A stretch of 64,000 bases of DNA, taken from assembly GCF_900108245.1 (NCBI RefSeq), contig NZ_FNUY01000004.1, positions 186,001 to 250,000 on the forward strand, read 5' to 3'. This DNA comes from Allobosea lathyri. GTDB taxonomy: Bacteria; Pseudomonadota; Alphaproteobacteria; Rhizobiales; Beijerinckiaceae. The notes below the pieces were generated by a model, which worked only from the letters and a program-made list of their open reading frames with translations, was not told the origin of the DNA and made no database searches. Of the stretch, positions 57,865 to 64,000 are shown piece after piece; within the stretch, counting starts at the first letter, position 1; each line of letters starts with the position of its first letter. A program made the position numbers and the translations under genes.

Positions 57865-58875
57865 TCAGCGCCAAACCGCTCCGCCATGGGGAACCCGCTC
57901 CGCCCGCGGCGGATGCCCGAAGCGCTCGCGATAGGCGCGCGAAAAGTGGCTAGCGCTGGCAAAGCCGCAGGCGAGCCCGATCTCCAGTACGGACAGGCTG
58001 GTCTGGCGCAGCAGGTCGCGGGCCCGATCCAGACGCAAAGCCAGATAATGCTCGCCGAGCGACCGGCCCAGATGCAAGCGAAAGAGCCGCTCCAGCTGTC
58101 GCAGCGAGACCCCCGCTGTCCGCGCCAGCTCAGCGCGCGAGAGTGGGTTCTCGAGGCTCTGCTCCATGCGGCCGACGACCCGCAGAAGCGGCGCATGGCT
58201 GATCCCGAGCCGCTCGCGCAAGGGCATGCGCTGTGGCCCCTCGCCTTCCCGCACATGGGTCTGCAGAAACCATTCGCTGACGGCCAGCGCGAGTTCGCTG
58301 CCATGCTCCCGGGCGATAACGGCATGCATCATGTCGAGCGGGGCCGTGCCGCCGCTCGATGTCAGCCGGTCGCGGTCGATCTCATAGAGCGAGCGCCGCA
58401 GGTCGAGCTCGGGGTAATCCTCCAGGAAGGCCGGCGCATGCTCCCAGTGGATGGTGAAGCGATAGCCGGACAGCACATTTGCATGCGCCAGAATGTAGGG
58501 CCCGCCCGAAACGCCGCCCAGCCGCACGCCCCGACGCGCCAATTGCCTGAGCCAGGCGAAGGTCTGGGGATGCTGGAAGGCGGCAGGATTGCCGCCGGCG
58601 CAAACGAAGACATAGTCGAAGCGCATCTCTCCGCCGACGCCGTATTCGGCCTGGATGCTGACGCCGTTCGAGGCCGGCGCCGGCAGGCCGTCGATCGAGA
58701 CATGGCTCCAGCGGTAGAGATCGCGGCCCGAGAGGCGATTGGCGGCGCGCAACGGCTCGATGGCCGAGGCATAGGCCAGCAGGGCAAAATCCGGGATCAG
58801 CAGGAACCCGACATGAGCCGGCCCCTGCTCGTGATCCCTGTCGCTGGAAGGCAATCTGGCGTCGCTCACGGTCAT
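57865..58875 (-). CDS. GlxA-family (DJ-1/PfpI + AraC) transcriptional regulator, second copy
   Basis: A 336-aa regulator with N-terminal 'HVGFLLIPDFALLAYASAIE' and 'PLRAANRLSGRDLYRW', the conserved 'RFTIHWEHAPAFLEDYPE' and 'LTSSGGTAPLDMMHAVIARE'. The C-terminal AraC HTH has 'PLSRAELARTAGVSLRQLER' and 'VLEIGLACGFASASHFSRAY'. It belongs to the same GbdR/CdhR/SouR type. In Pseudomonas SouR regulates sarcosine genes and GbdR the wider betaine set. It is divergent from soxB (85-bp gap) and downstream of the ABC/flavoprotein operon start, so it may control either or both. It is clearly homologous to the regulator at 47681. Confidence 0.9.
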   Translation of the reverse strand: MTVSDARLPSSDRDHEQGPAHVGFLLIPDFALLAYASAIEPLRAANRLSGRDLYRWSHVSIDGLPAPASNGVSIQAEYGVGGEMRFDYVFVCAGGNPAAFQHPQTFAWLRQLARRGVRLGGVSGGPYILAHANVLSGYRFTIHWEHAPAFLEDYPELDLRRSLYEIDRDRLTSSGGTAPLDMMHAVIAREHGSELALAVSEWFLQTHVREGEGPQRMPLRERLGISHAPLLRVVGRMEQSLENPLSRAELARTAGVSLRQLERLFRLHLGRSLGEHYLALRLDRARDLLRQTSLSVLEIGLACGFASASHFSRAYRERFGHPPRAERVPHGGAVWR

Positions 58876-58960
58876 GTCGGCGAAGCTACGTCGGTCAATC
58901 TCCCAATGACAAGTCCGGCGCGCCCTCGGTGACCGGTCATAGCTCCGGATCGAACCGCCG

Positions 58961-60211
58961 ATGCGCTATTCCATCTTCTCGCTTGCCGCGCAGACGCTTG
59001 CCGGCCACCGCGGCTGGAAACCGGCCTGGCGCGATGCCGCGCCCAAGGCCGAATACGACGTGCTGATCATCGGCGGCGGCGGTCATGGGCTGGCCACCGC
59101 CCATTATCTCGCGAGCCGACACGGCATCACAAATGTCGCGGTGATCGAGAAAGGCTATATCGGCTCCGGCAATGTCGGCCGCAACACGACGATCATCCGC
59201 TCCAACTACCTGCTGCCCGGCAACACGCCGTTCTACGAGCACTCGCTGAAGCTCTGGGAAGGGCTCGAGCAGGACATCAACTACAACGCCATGGTGAGCC
59301 AGCGCGGCGTGCTGAACCTCTACCATTCCGATGCGCAGCGCGACGCCTATGCCAGGCGCGGCAATGCGATGCGGCTGGCCGGCGTCGATGCCGATCTGCT
59401 CGACCGCGAGCAGGTCCGCGCCATGGTGCCGTTCCTGAACTACGAAACCGGCCGCTTCCCGATCCAGGGCGGGCTGCTTCAGAAGCGCGGTGGCTCGGTG
59501 CGCCACGACGCCGTCGCCTGGGGCTATGCCCGCGCCGCCGACCAGCGCGGCGTCGATATCGTACAGAACTGCGAGGTCACGGGCCTCACGATCGCGAATG
59601 GCCGCATCACCGGTGTCGAGACCTCGCGGGGTCCGATCCGGGCGAAGAAGGTCGCGCTTGCGGTGGCCGGCAACTCCTCGCGGCTCGCCGCCATGGCTGG
59701 AATGCGCCTGCCGATCGAGACGCATGTCCTGCAGGCCTTCGTGTCGGAGGGCCTCAAGCCGGTGATCGACAATGTCGTGACCTATGGCGCCGGGCATTTC
59801 TATATCAGCCAGTCCGACAAGGGCGGGCTCGTCTTCGGCGGCGATATCGACGGCTACAATTCATACGCCCAGCGCGGCAACCTGCCGGTGATCGAGGATG
59901 TGATGGAATCCGCGATGGGGCTGTGGCCGGGTCTGGGCCGCATCCGCATGCTCAGGCATTGGGGCGGTGTCATGGACATGTCGATGGACGGCTCGCCGAT
60001 CATCGACCACACGCCGGTCGACGGCCTCTATCTCAATGCCGGCTGGTGCTATGGCGGCTTCAAGGCGACGCCGGCCTCAGGCTTCTGCTTCGCCCATCTG
60101 ATCGCCCGCGACGAGCCACACCCCGTTGCGACAGCCTTCCGGCTCGACCGTTTCGCGACGGGCCGCGTCATCGACGAAAAGGGCGCAGGCGCCCAACCGA
60201 ACCTGCATTGA
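58961..60211 (+). CDS. soxB: sarcosine oxidase, beta subunit
   Basis: A 416-aa FAD/DAO-fold protein typical of heterotetrameric SoxB. It has 'YDVLIIGGGGHGLATAHYLA', 'VIEKGYIGSGNVGRNTTIIR', the SoxB signature 'SNYLLPGNTPFYEHSLKLWE', 'FPIQGGLLQKRGGSVRHDAV' and C-terminal 'LYLNAGWCYGGFKATPASGF'. With SoxDAG it oxidatively demethylates sarcosine to glycine, releasing a methylene group that can go to tetrahydrofolate, with H2O2. It starts at ATG 58961, divergent from a GlxA-type regulator. Unusually, 181 bp containing a 91-bp palindromic element separate it from soxD; the genes are normally tightly packed. Confidence 0.95.
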   Translation: MRYSIFSLAAQTLAGHRGWKPAWRDAAPKAEYDVLIIGGGGHGLATAHYLASRHGITNVAVIEKGYIGSGNVGRNTTIIRSNYLLPGNTPFYEHSLKLWEGLEQDINYNAMVSQRGVLNLYHSDAQRDAYARRGNAMRLAGVDADLLDREQVRAMVPFLNYETGRFPIQGGLLQKRGGSVRHDAVAWGYARAADQRGVDIVQNCEVTGLTIANGRITGVETSRGPIRAKKVALAVAGNSSRLAAMAGMRLPIETHVLQAFVSEGLKPVIDNVVTYGAGHFYISQSDKGGLVFGGDIDGYNSYAQRGNLPVIEDVMESAMGLWPGLGRIRMLRHWGGVMDMSMDGSPIIDHTPVDGLYLNAGWCYGGFKATPASGFCFAHLIARDEPHPVATAFRLDRFATGRVIDEKGAGAQPNLH

Positions 60212-60260
60212 CCGCGGCTATGCTGGCAACACTCGAACAATCGATCGCGCGTCCCCTCCC

Positions 60261-60351
60261 GTCATGGCCGGGCTTGTCCCGATCATCCATGTCTTCCTTC
60301 GGCGAGGGCGGTGTTCAGGACGTGGATGCTCGGCACAAGGCCGAGCATGAC
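60261..60351. repeat. palindromic element type 3, copy B (91 bp)
   Basis: Starts GTCATGGCCGGGCTTGTCCC and ends GCCGAGCATGAC. It has the same 91-bp length and two-arm hairpin design as the element at 51334-51424, though the arms have diverged. It lies between soxB and soxD inside the sarcosine oxidase operon. Confidence 0.8.
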
Positions 60352-60392
60352 GCAGCGGGTTCAATTACCGATTTCGTTTTGGAAGCCCGACC

Positions 60393-60668
60393 ATGCGCAT
60401 AACCTGCCCCCATTGCGGCGCCCGCGACGTCCAGGAATTCACCTATCTCGGTGACGCCAGTCCCAGCCGCCCCGATGGGCTGGAGGCGACGGAGGCCGCG
60501 ATGTTCGACTACGTCTACCAGCGCGAAAACCCGGCCGGGCGGCATCGCGAACTCTGGTATCACGGTGCCGGCTGCCATGCCTGGCTCACCGTGACCCGCG
60601 ACACGCGCACCCATGCGATCGAGGCCGTCGAGCCGACGAAGCGGCCAAAAGCAGGAACGGCAGCATGA
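60393..60668 (+). CDS. soxD: sarcosine oxidase, delta subunit
   Basis: A 91-aa zinc protein starting MRITCPHCGARDVQEFTYLG. The paired cysteines CPHC and the later 'GAGCHAWLTVTRDT' motif with HRELWYH are the zinc-binding signature of SoxD. It is a structural subunit of the heterotetramer. Its stop overlaps the soxA start by four bases (ATGA). Length is typical (90-100 aa). Confidence 0.95.
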   Translation: MRITCPHCGARDVQEFTYLGDASPSRPDGLEATEAAMFDYVYQRENPAGRHRELWYHGAGCHAWLTVTRDTRTHAIEAVEPTKRPKAGTAA

Positions 60669-63667
60669 GCACGAAGCAGCCTTTCCGCACGGCCGATGGC
60701 GGTCTGATCGACAGGACGCAACCGCAATCCTTCCGCTTCGACGGCACCCGCTATGAGGGCTTTGCCGGCGACACGCTGGCTTCAGCCCTGCTCGCCAACG
60801 GTGTCAGGCTGGTCGGCCGCTCCTTCAAATACCACCGTCCGCGCGGCATTCTCTCGGCCGGCCCGGAGGAGCCCAACGCGCTCGTCGAATTGCGGGCCGG
60901 CGCCCGCCGCGAACCCAACACCCGCGCGACTGTCACCGAGCTTTATCATGGCCTGGAGGCGCGCAGCCAGAATCGCTGGCCCTCGCTCGCCTTCGACGTG
61001 CTGTCGATCAACTCGCTGCTGGGACCGGCGCTGACCGCGGGTTTCTACTACAAGACCTTCATGTGGCCGGCGAGTTTCTGGGAGAAGCTCTACGAGCCGC
61101 TGATCCGCCGCGCCGCAGGGCTGGGACGTGCGGCCGGCCATGAAGACCCCGACCACTACGAGAAGGCCTTCGCCTTCTGCGACGTGCTTGTCATCGGCGG
61201 CGGCCCGGCCGGACTTGCGGCGGCGCTTGCGGCGGGCCGGACCGGCGCACGGGTCATCCTCTGCGACGAGGATTTCCGGCTCGGCGGCAAGCTCCTCGCC
61301 GAGAAGCGCGAGATCGATGCGCGAGCCTCCTCCGAATGGATCGCGGATACGCTCGCGGAACTGGCTGGCATGCCCGATGTCCGTATCATGGCGCGCAGTA
61401 CGGTCTATGGCGTCTACGACCACGGCATCTATGGCGTGATCGAGCGCGTGAACGATCATCTGCCGATCCCGCCAGCGCATCAGCCGCGCCAGCGCTCATG
61501 GCGCATCAATGCCAAGCGTGCCGTGCTGGCGGCTGGTGCGATCGAGCGGCCGATCGTCTTTGCCGGCAACGACACACCCGGCGTCATGCTGGCCGGTGCT
61601 GTACGCGCCTATGTCAACCGCCATGGCGTGCTGCCGGGTCGCGAGGCCGTCATCTTCACCAGCGGCGACGATGGCTGGGCGACAGCGCGAGACCTCGCGG
61701 CGGCCGGCGCCAGGATCGCGGCGATCGTCGACCCGCGCCCGCAGATCGATGCGGGGCTGACGGCGCTGGCCAGCAGGATCGGCGCACGCGTCTTGACCGG
61801 CGGCGTGGTCAGCGCCGCATCCGGCGGCAGGGCGCTCAGGCAGGTCACCATCCGGGATGCGTCGGGGCGCGAACAAACGATCGCCTGCGATCTCCTCGCG
61901 GTATCGAATGGCTGGAATCCGACGCTGCACCTGACCTCGCATCAAAACACGCGACCTGTCTGGGACGAGGCCATCCACGCTTTCGTGCCCGGCCAGATGC
62001 CGGCAGGCCTGAGCGTCGCGGGCAGCGCAGCCGGACGGTTCTCGCTGGCACAGGCTCTGGAAGATGGCGCGCGACTGGGATCGCAGGCTGCCGCCGATTG
62101 CGGCTTTGCGCCGACGGTTGACGCGCAGCCGCCCAAGACCGATCCGGAAGGCGTCGCGCTCGCGCCGGTCTGGCGCGTCAAGGACGGTAAGGGCCGGAGC
62201 TTCCGGGGCAAAGCCTTCGTCGATTTCCAGAACGACGTCACCGACAAGGATGTCGAGCTTGCGGCGCGCGAGGGCTTCAAGCCGGTCGAGCATCTCAAGC
62301 GCTACACCACGCTGGGCATGGCGACCGACCAGGGCAAGACCTCCAACATCGCCGGCCTCGCCATCATGGCCGAGCAGACCGGCAAGACGATCCCTGAGAC
62401 CGGCACGACGATCTTCCGTCCGCCCTACACGCCGGTCGCGATCGGCGCGCTGGCCGGCCACCATCGTGGGCAGGATTTCCGGCCGATCAGGCTGACGCCG
62501 ACGCATCAATGGTCGAAGGACCAGGGCGCCGTCTTCGTCGAAGCCGGCCTTTGGCTGAGGGCGCAGTACTATCCCAGGCCCGGCGAGAACGACTGGCTGG
62601 TGACGGTGAACCGGGAGGTTCTGGCCGTGCGCAATGGCGTCGGACTCTGCGACGTGTCCACGCTCGGCAAGATCGACATCCAGGGCGCGGATGCGGCCGG
62701 TTTCCTGGAGCGCGTCTACATCAACGGCTGGAAGGCGCTTCCCGTCGGCAAGGCCCGCTATGGCCTGATGCTGCGCGAGGACGGTTTCGTCATGGATGAC
62801 GGCACGACCTCGCGCCTGGCCGAGACGCATTTCGTGATGACGACCACCACGGCCAATGCCGCCAAGGTGATGCAGCATCTCGAATTCTGCCATCAGGTGC
62901 TCTGGCCCGATCTCGATGTCCGCATGGTCTCGGTCTCCGAGCAATGGGCGCAAGCCGCGATTGCCGGTCCCAAAGCGCGCGAGGTCCTGCGCGGCGTCGT
63001 CGATGCCCAGCACGACATCTCGAACGAGGCCTTTCCCTATCTGGCCGCGCGCGAGATCACGGTCGGCGGCGGCATTCCGGCGCGGCTGTTCCGGATCTCG
63101 TTCTCCGGCGAGCTTGCCTATGAGCTGGCCGTTCCCGCCGATCATGGCGACGCCATGATGCGCGCGCTGATGGCGGCGGGCGAACCGCACGGCATCACGC
63201 CTTACGGCACCGAGGCGCTGGGCGTGATGCGCATCGAGAAGGGCCATGTCGCCGGCAATGAGCTCAACGGCCAGACTACGGCGCGCGATCTCGGCCTGGG
63301 CAAGATGATGTCGTCGAAAAAGGACTTCATCGGCCGCCTGATGGCCGGCCGCGACGCGCTGGTCGAGACCGGCAGGCCGAGCTTCGTCGGCTTCAAGCCG
63401 GTCGATCCCAACCAGAGACTGCGCGCGGGCGCCCATTTCATCGGAGTCGGCAAGCCGGCCGTGATGGAGCATGACGAAGGCTACATGACTTCGGTCGCCT
63501 ATTCGCCGAACCTGAAACACTGGATGGGTCTCGGCCTACTCAGGAATGGTGCAAGCCGCATCGGCGAACGCATCCGGGCTGTCGATCCCGTCCGCAATGG
63601 CGATATCGAGGTCGAAATCTGCAATCCGGTCTTCGTCGATCCGGAAGGAGCCCGTTTGCATGTCTGA
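60665..63667 (+). CDS. soxA: sarcosine oxidase, alpha subunit
   Basis: A 1000-aa protein with the standard SoxA order. An N-terminal ferredoxin-like domain has 'DTLASALLANGVRLVGRSFK' and 'YHRPRGILSAGPEEPNALVE'. An NAD-binding/FAD-like domain has 'VLVIGGGPAGLAAALAAGRT', the 'FAGNDTPGVMLAGAVRAYVN' region and 'TLGMATDQGKTSNIAGL'. A C-terminal aminomethyltransferase (GCV_T) folate domain has 'VGLCDVSTLGKIDIQGADAA' and 'LAYELAVPADHGDAMMRAL'. It takes the methylene group from oxidised sarcosine onto tetrahydrofolate. ATGA overlap with soxD and an eight-base overlap with soxG. Length is normal. Confidence 0.95.
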   Translation: MSTKQPFRTADGGLIDRTQPQSFRFDGTRYEGFAGDTLASALLANGVRLVGRSFKYHRPRGILSAGPEEPNALVELRAGARREPNTRATVTELYHGLEARSQNRWPSLAFDVLSINSLLGPALTAGFYYKTFMWPASFWEKLYEPLIRRAAGLGRAAGHEDPDHYEKAFAFCDVLVIGGGPAGLAAALAAGRTGARVILCDEDFRLGGKLLAEKREIDARASSEWIADTLAELAGMPDVRIMARSTVYGVYDHGIYGVIERVNDHLPIPPAHQPRQRSWRINAKRAVLAAGAIERPIVFAGNDTPGVMLAGAVRAYVNRHGVLPGREAVIFTSGDDGWATARDLAAAGARIAAIVDPRPQIDAGLTALASRIGARVLTGGVVSAASGGRALRQVTIRDASGREQTIACDLLAVSNGWNPTLHLTSHQNTRPVWDEAIHAFVPGQMPAGLSVAGSAAGRFSLAQALEDGARLGSQAAADCGFAPTVDAQPPKTDPEGVALAPVWRVKDGKGRSFRGKAFVDFQNDVTDKDVELAAREGFKPVEHLKRYTTLGMATDQGKTSNIAGLAIMAEQTGKTIPETGTTIFRPPYTPVAIGALAGHHRGQDFRPIRLTPTHQWSKDQGAVFVEAGLWLRAQYYPRPGENDWLVTVNREVLAVRNGVGLCDVSTLGKIDIQGADAAGFLERVYINGWKALPVGKARYGLMLREDGFVMDDGTTSRLAETHFVMTTTTANAAKVMQHLEFCHQVLWPDLDVRMVSVSEQWAQAAIAGPKAREVLRGVVDAQHDISNEAFPYLAAREITVGGGIPARLFRISFSGELAYELAVPADHGDAMMRALMAAGEPHGITPYGTEALGVMRIEKGHVAGNELNGQTTARDLGLGKMMSSKKDFIGRLMAGRDALVETGRPSFVGFKPVDPNQRLRAGAHFIGVGKPAVMEHDEGYMTSVAYSPNLKHWMGLGLLRNGASRIGERIRAVDPVRNGDIEVEICNPVFVDPEGARLHV

Positions 63668-64000
63668 CGCCGCGACTATCCCTGACGCAGACACCATCCC
63701 TGACGCAGCCAGAAAGCTGGAATGGGCGCCTCGCGGAGCCTGGGCGGAGCTTCCGGCCGACGGCCATCTCGGGACACCCGGCGCAGCCGGCACGACCATC
63801 ACCGCGCGAAACGGGCTCGGCATTGCGAGCCTGATCGCCGCGGAGGGCAGCGATGACGCGCTGGTGCAGGCGCTGAAGACGCGCTTCGGGCTCGACCTGC
63901 CGTCGACTCCGCTCGCCGTCCGCTCGGCCACGCATGCGCTGGTCTGGGCCGGCCCGGGTCAATGGCTGCTGGTCGCCGACGATCGCAGCGGCTTCGCCGA
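63660..64000 (+). CDS. soxG: sarcosine oxidase, gamma subunit (N-terminal part)
   Basis: The frame starts at ATG 63660 within the end of soxA and runs off the right edge. The 113 visible residues include 'RNGLGIASLIAAEGSDDALV' and 'HALVWAGPGQWLLVADD', which match SoxG, the smallest folate-domain-like subunit of the heterotetramer. The N-terminus (MSDAATIPDADTIPDA) has a repeated TIPDA stretch that looks like a local duplication. About two thirds of the usual 180-200 aa are present. Confidence 0.88.
   Translation, partial: MSDAATIPDADTIPDAARKLEWAPRGAWAELPADGHLGTPGAAGTTITARNGLGIASLIAAEGSDDALVQALKTRFGLDLPSTPLAVRSATHALVWAGPGQWLLVADDRSGFA

Noticed and set aside
61496..63520. 674-codon open frame antisense to soxA
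   Set aside because: Typical high-GC antisense shadow: His/Arg/Asp-rich, no recognisable domain, entirely within soxA.
1..64000. CRISPR array, prophage or integrative element boundaries
   Set aside because: No regularly spaced direct repeats, cas, integrase or phage structural genes are seen. The only repeats are palindromic intergenic elements and short tandem repeats.

Overview
The window is high-GC DNA with dense, ATGA-overlapping operons and no rRNA, tRNA, phage or CRISPR signal that I can see. The gene families suggest a free-living alphaproteobacterium of the Hyphomicrobiales. They include an ECF sigma/NrsF pair, a Mrp-type antiporter, SoxBDAG, GlxA-family regulators, OpgC and Rhizobiales-style palindromic intergenic repeats. 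My best guess at genus is Bosea or a close relative; this is an inference from gene content, not a search.

Layout. 1-10.7 kb: the start of a PAS chemotaxis sensor, small orphan proteins, a TTC38-like TPR protein, an OpgC acyltransferase translationally coupled to a ThDP enzyme, a secreted esterase, an ECF sigma factor with its NrsF membrane anti-sigma factor, and a large membrane-anchored hydrolase. 10.7-18.1 kb: a Mrp/Mnh-like cation/proton antiporter operon whose gene order (E-F-G-[A-C-terminus+B]-C-D-D2) is that of archaeal Mbh membrane modules rather than mrpABCDEFG, followed by an SLC13 permease. 18.6-34.5 kb: a membrane phosphoesterase, then a long minus-strand run (AI-2E transporter, patatin, beta-helix membrane protein, DUF1269 protein, catalytically degenerate M17 peptidase, MFP-RND-MFP efflux set, MFS transporter, AraC regulator). 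34.7-41.6 kb: a lipoprotein hydrolase divergent from an AbgT transporter / M20 peptidase / second SLC13 permease operon, then a small secreted protein.

41.6-64 kb is a methylated-amine catabolic island. It has an osmoprotectant-type ABC importer followed by a nitrilase-family amidohydrolase and an MmgE/PrpD protein. It has a GbcAB-like Rieske monooxygenase pair divergent from a GlxA/GbdR-like regulator. It has a polar-amino-acid ABC importer co-directional with two flavoproteins resembling the A and B subunits of opine or D-hydroxyproline oxidases. It ends with a second GlxA-like regulator divergent from soxBDA(G), sarcosine oxidase. The likely logic is import of betaine-like compounds, oxidative N-demethylation to dimethylglycine/sarcosine or N-methyl amino acids, and final demethylation onto folate by SoxBDAG. 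Which substrate each part handles is open.

The island is peppered with at least four families of palindromic intergenic elements. Several lie inside operons or touch start or stop codons. Other structures worth checking are a near-identical pair of TCCCAA/TTGGGA dyads upstream of the efflux and abgT operons, and a good ECF promoter candidate between the sigma factor and its anti-sigma gene.
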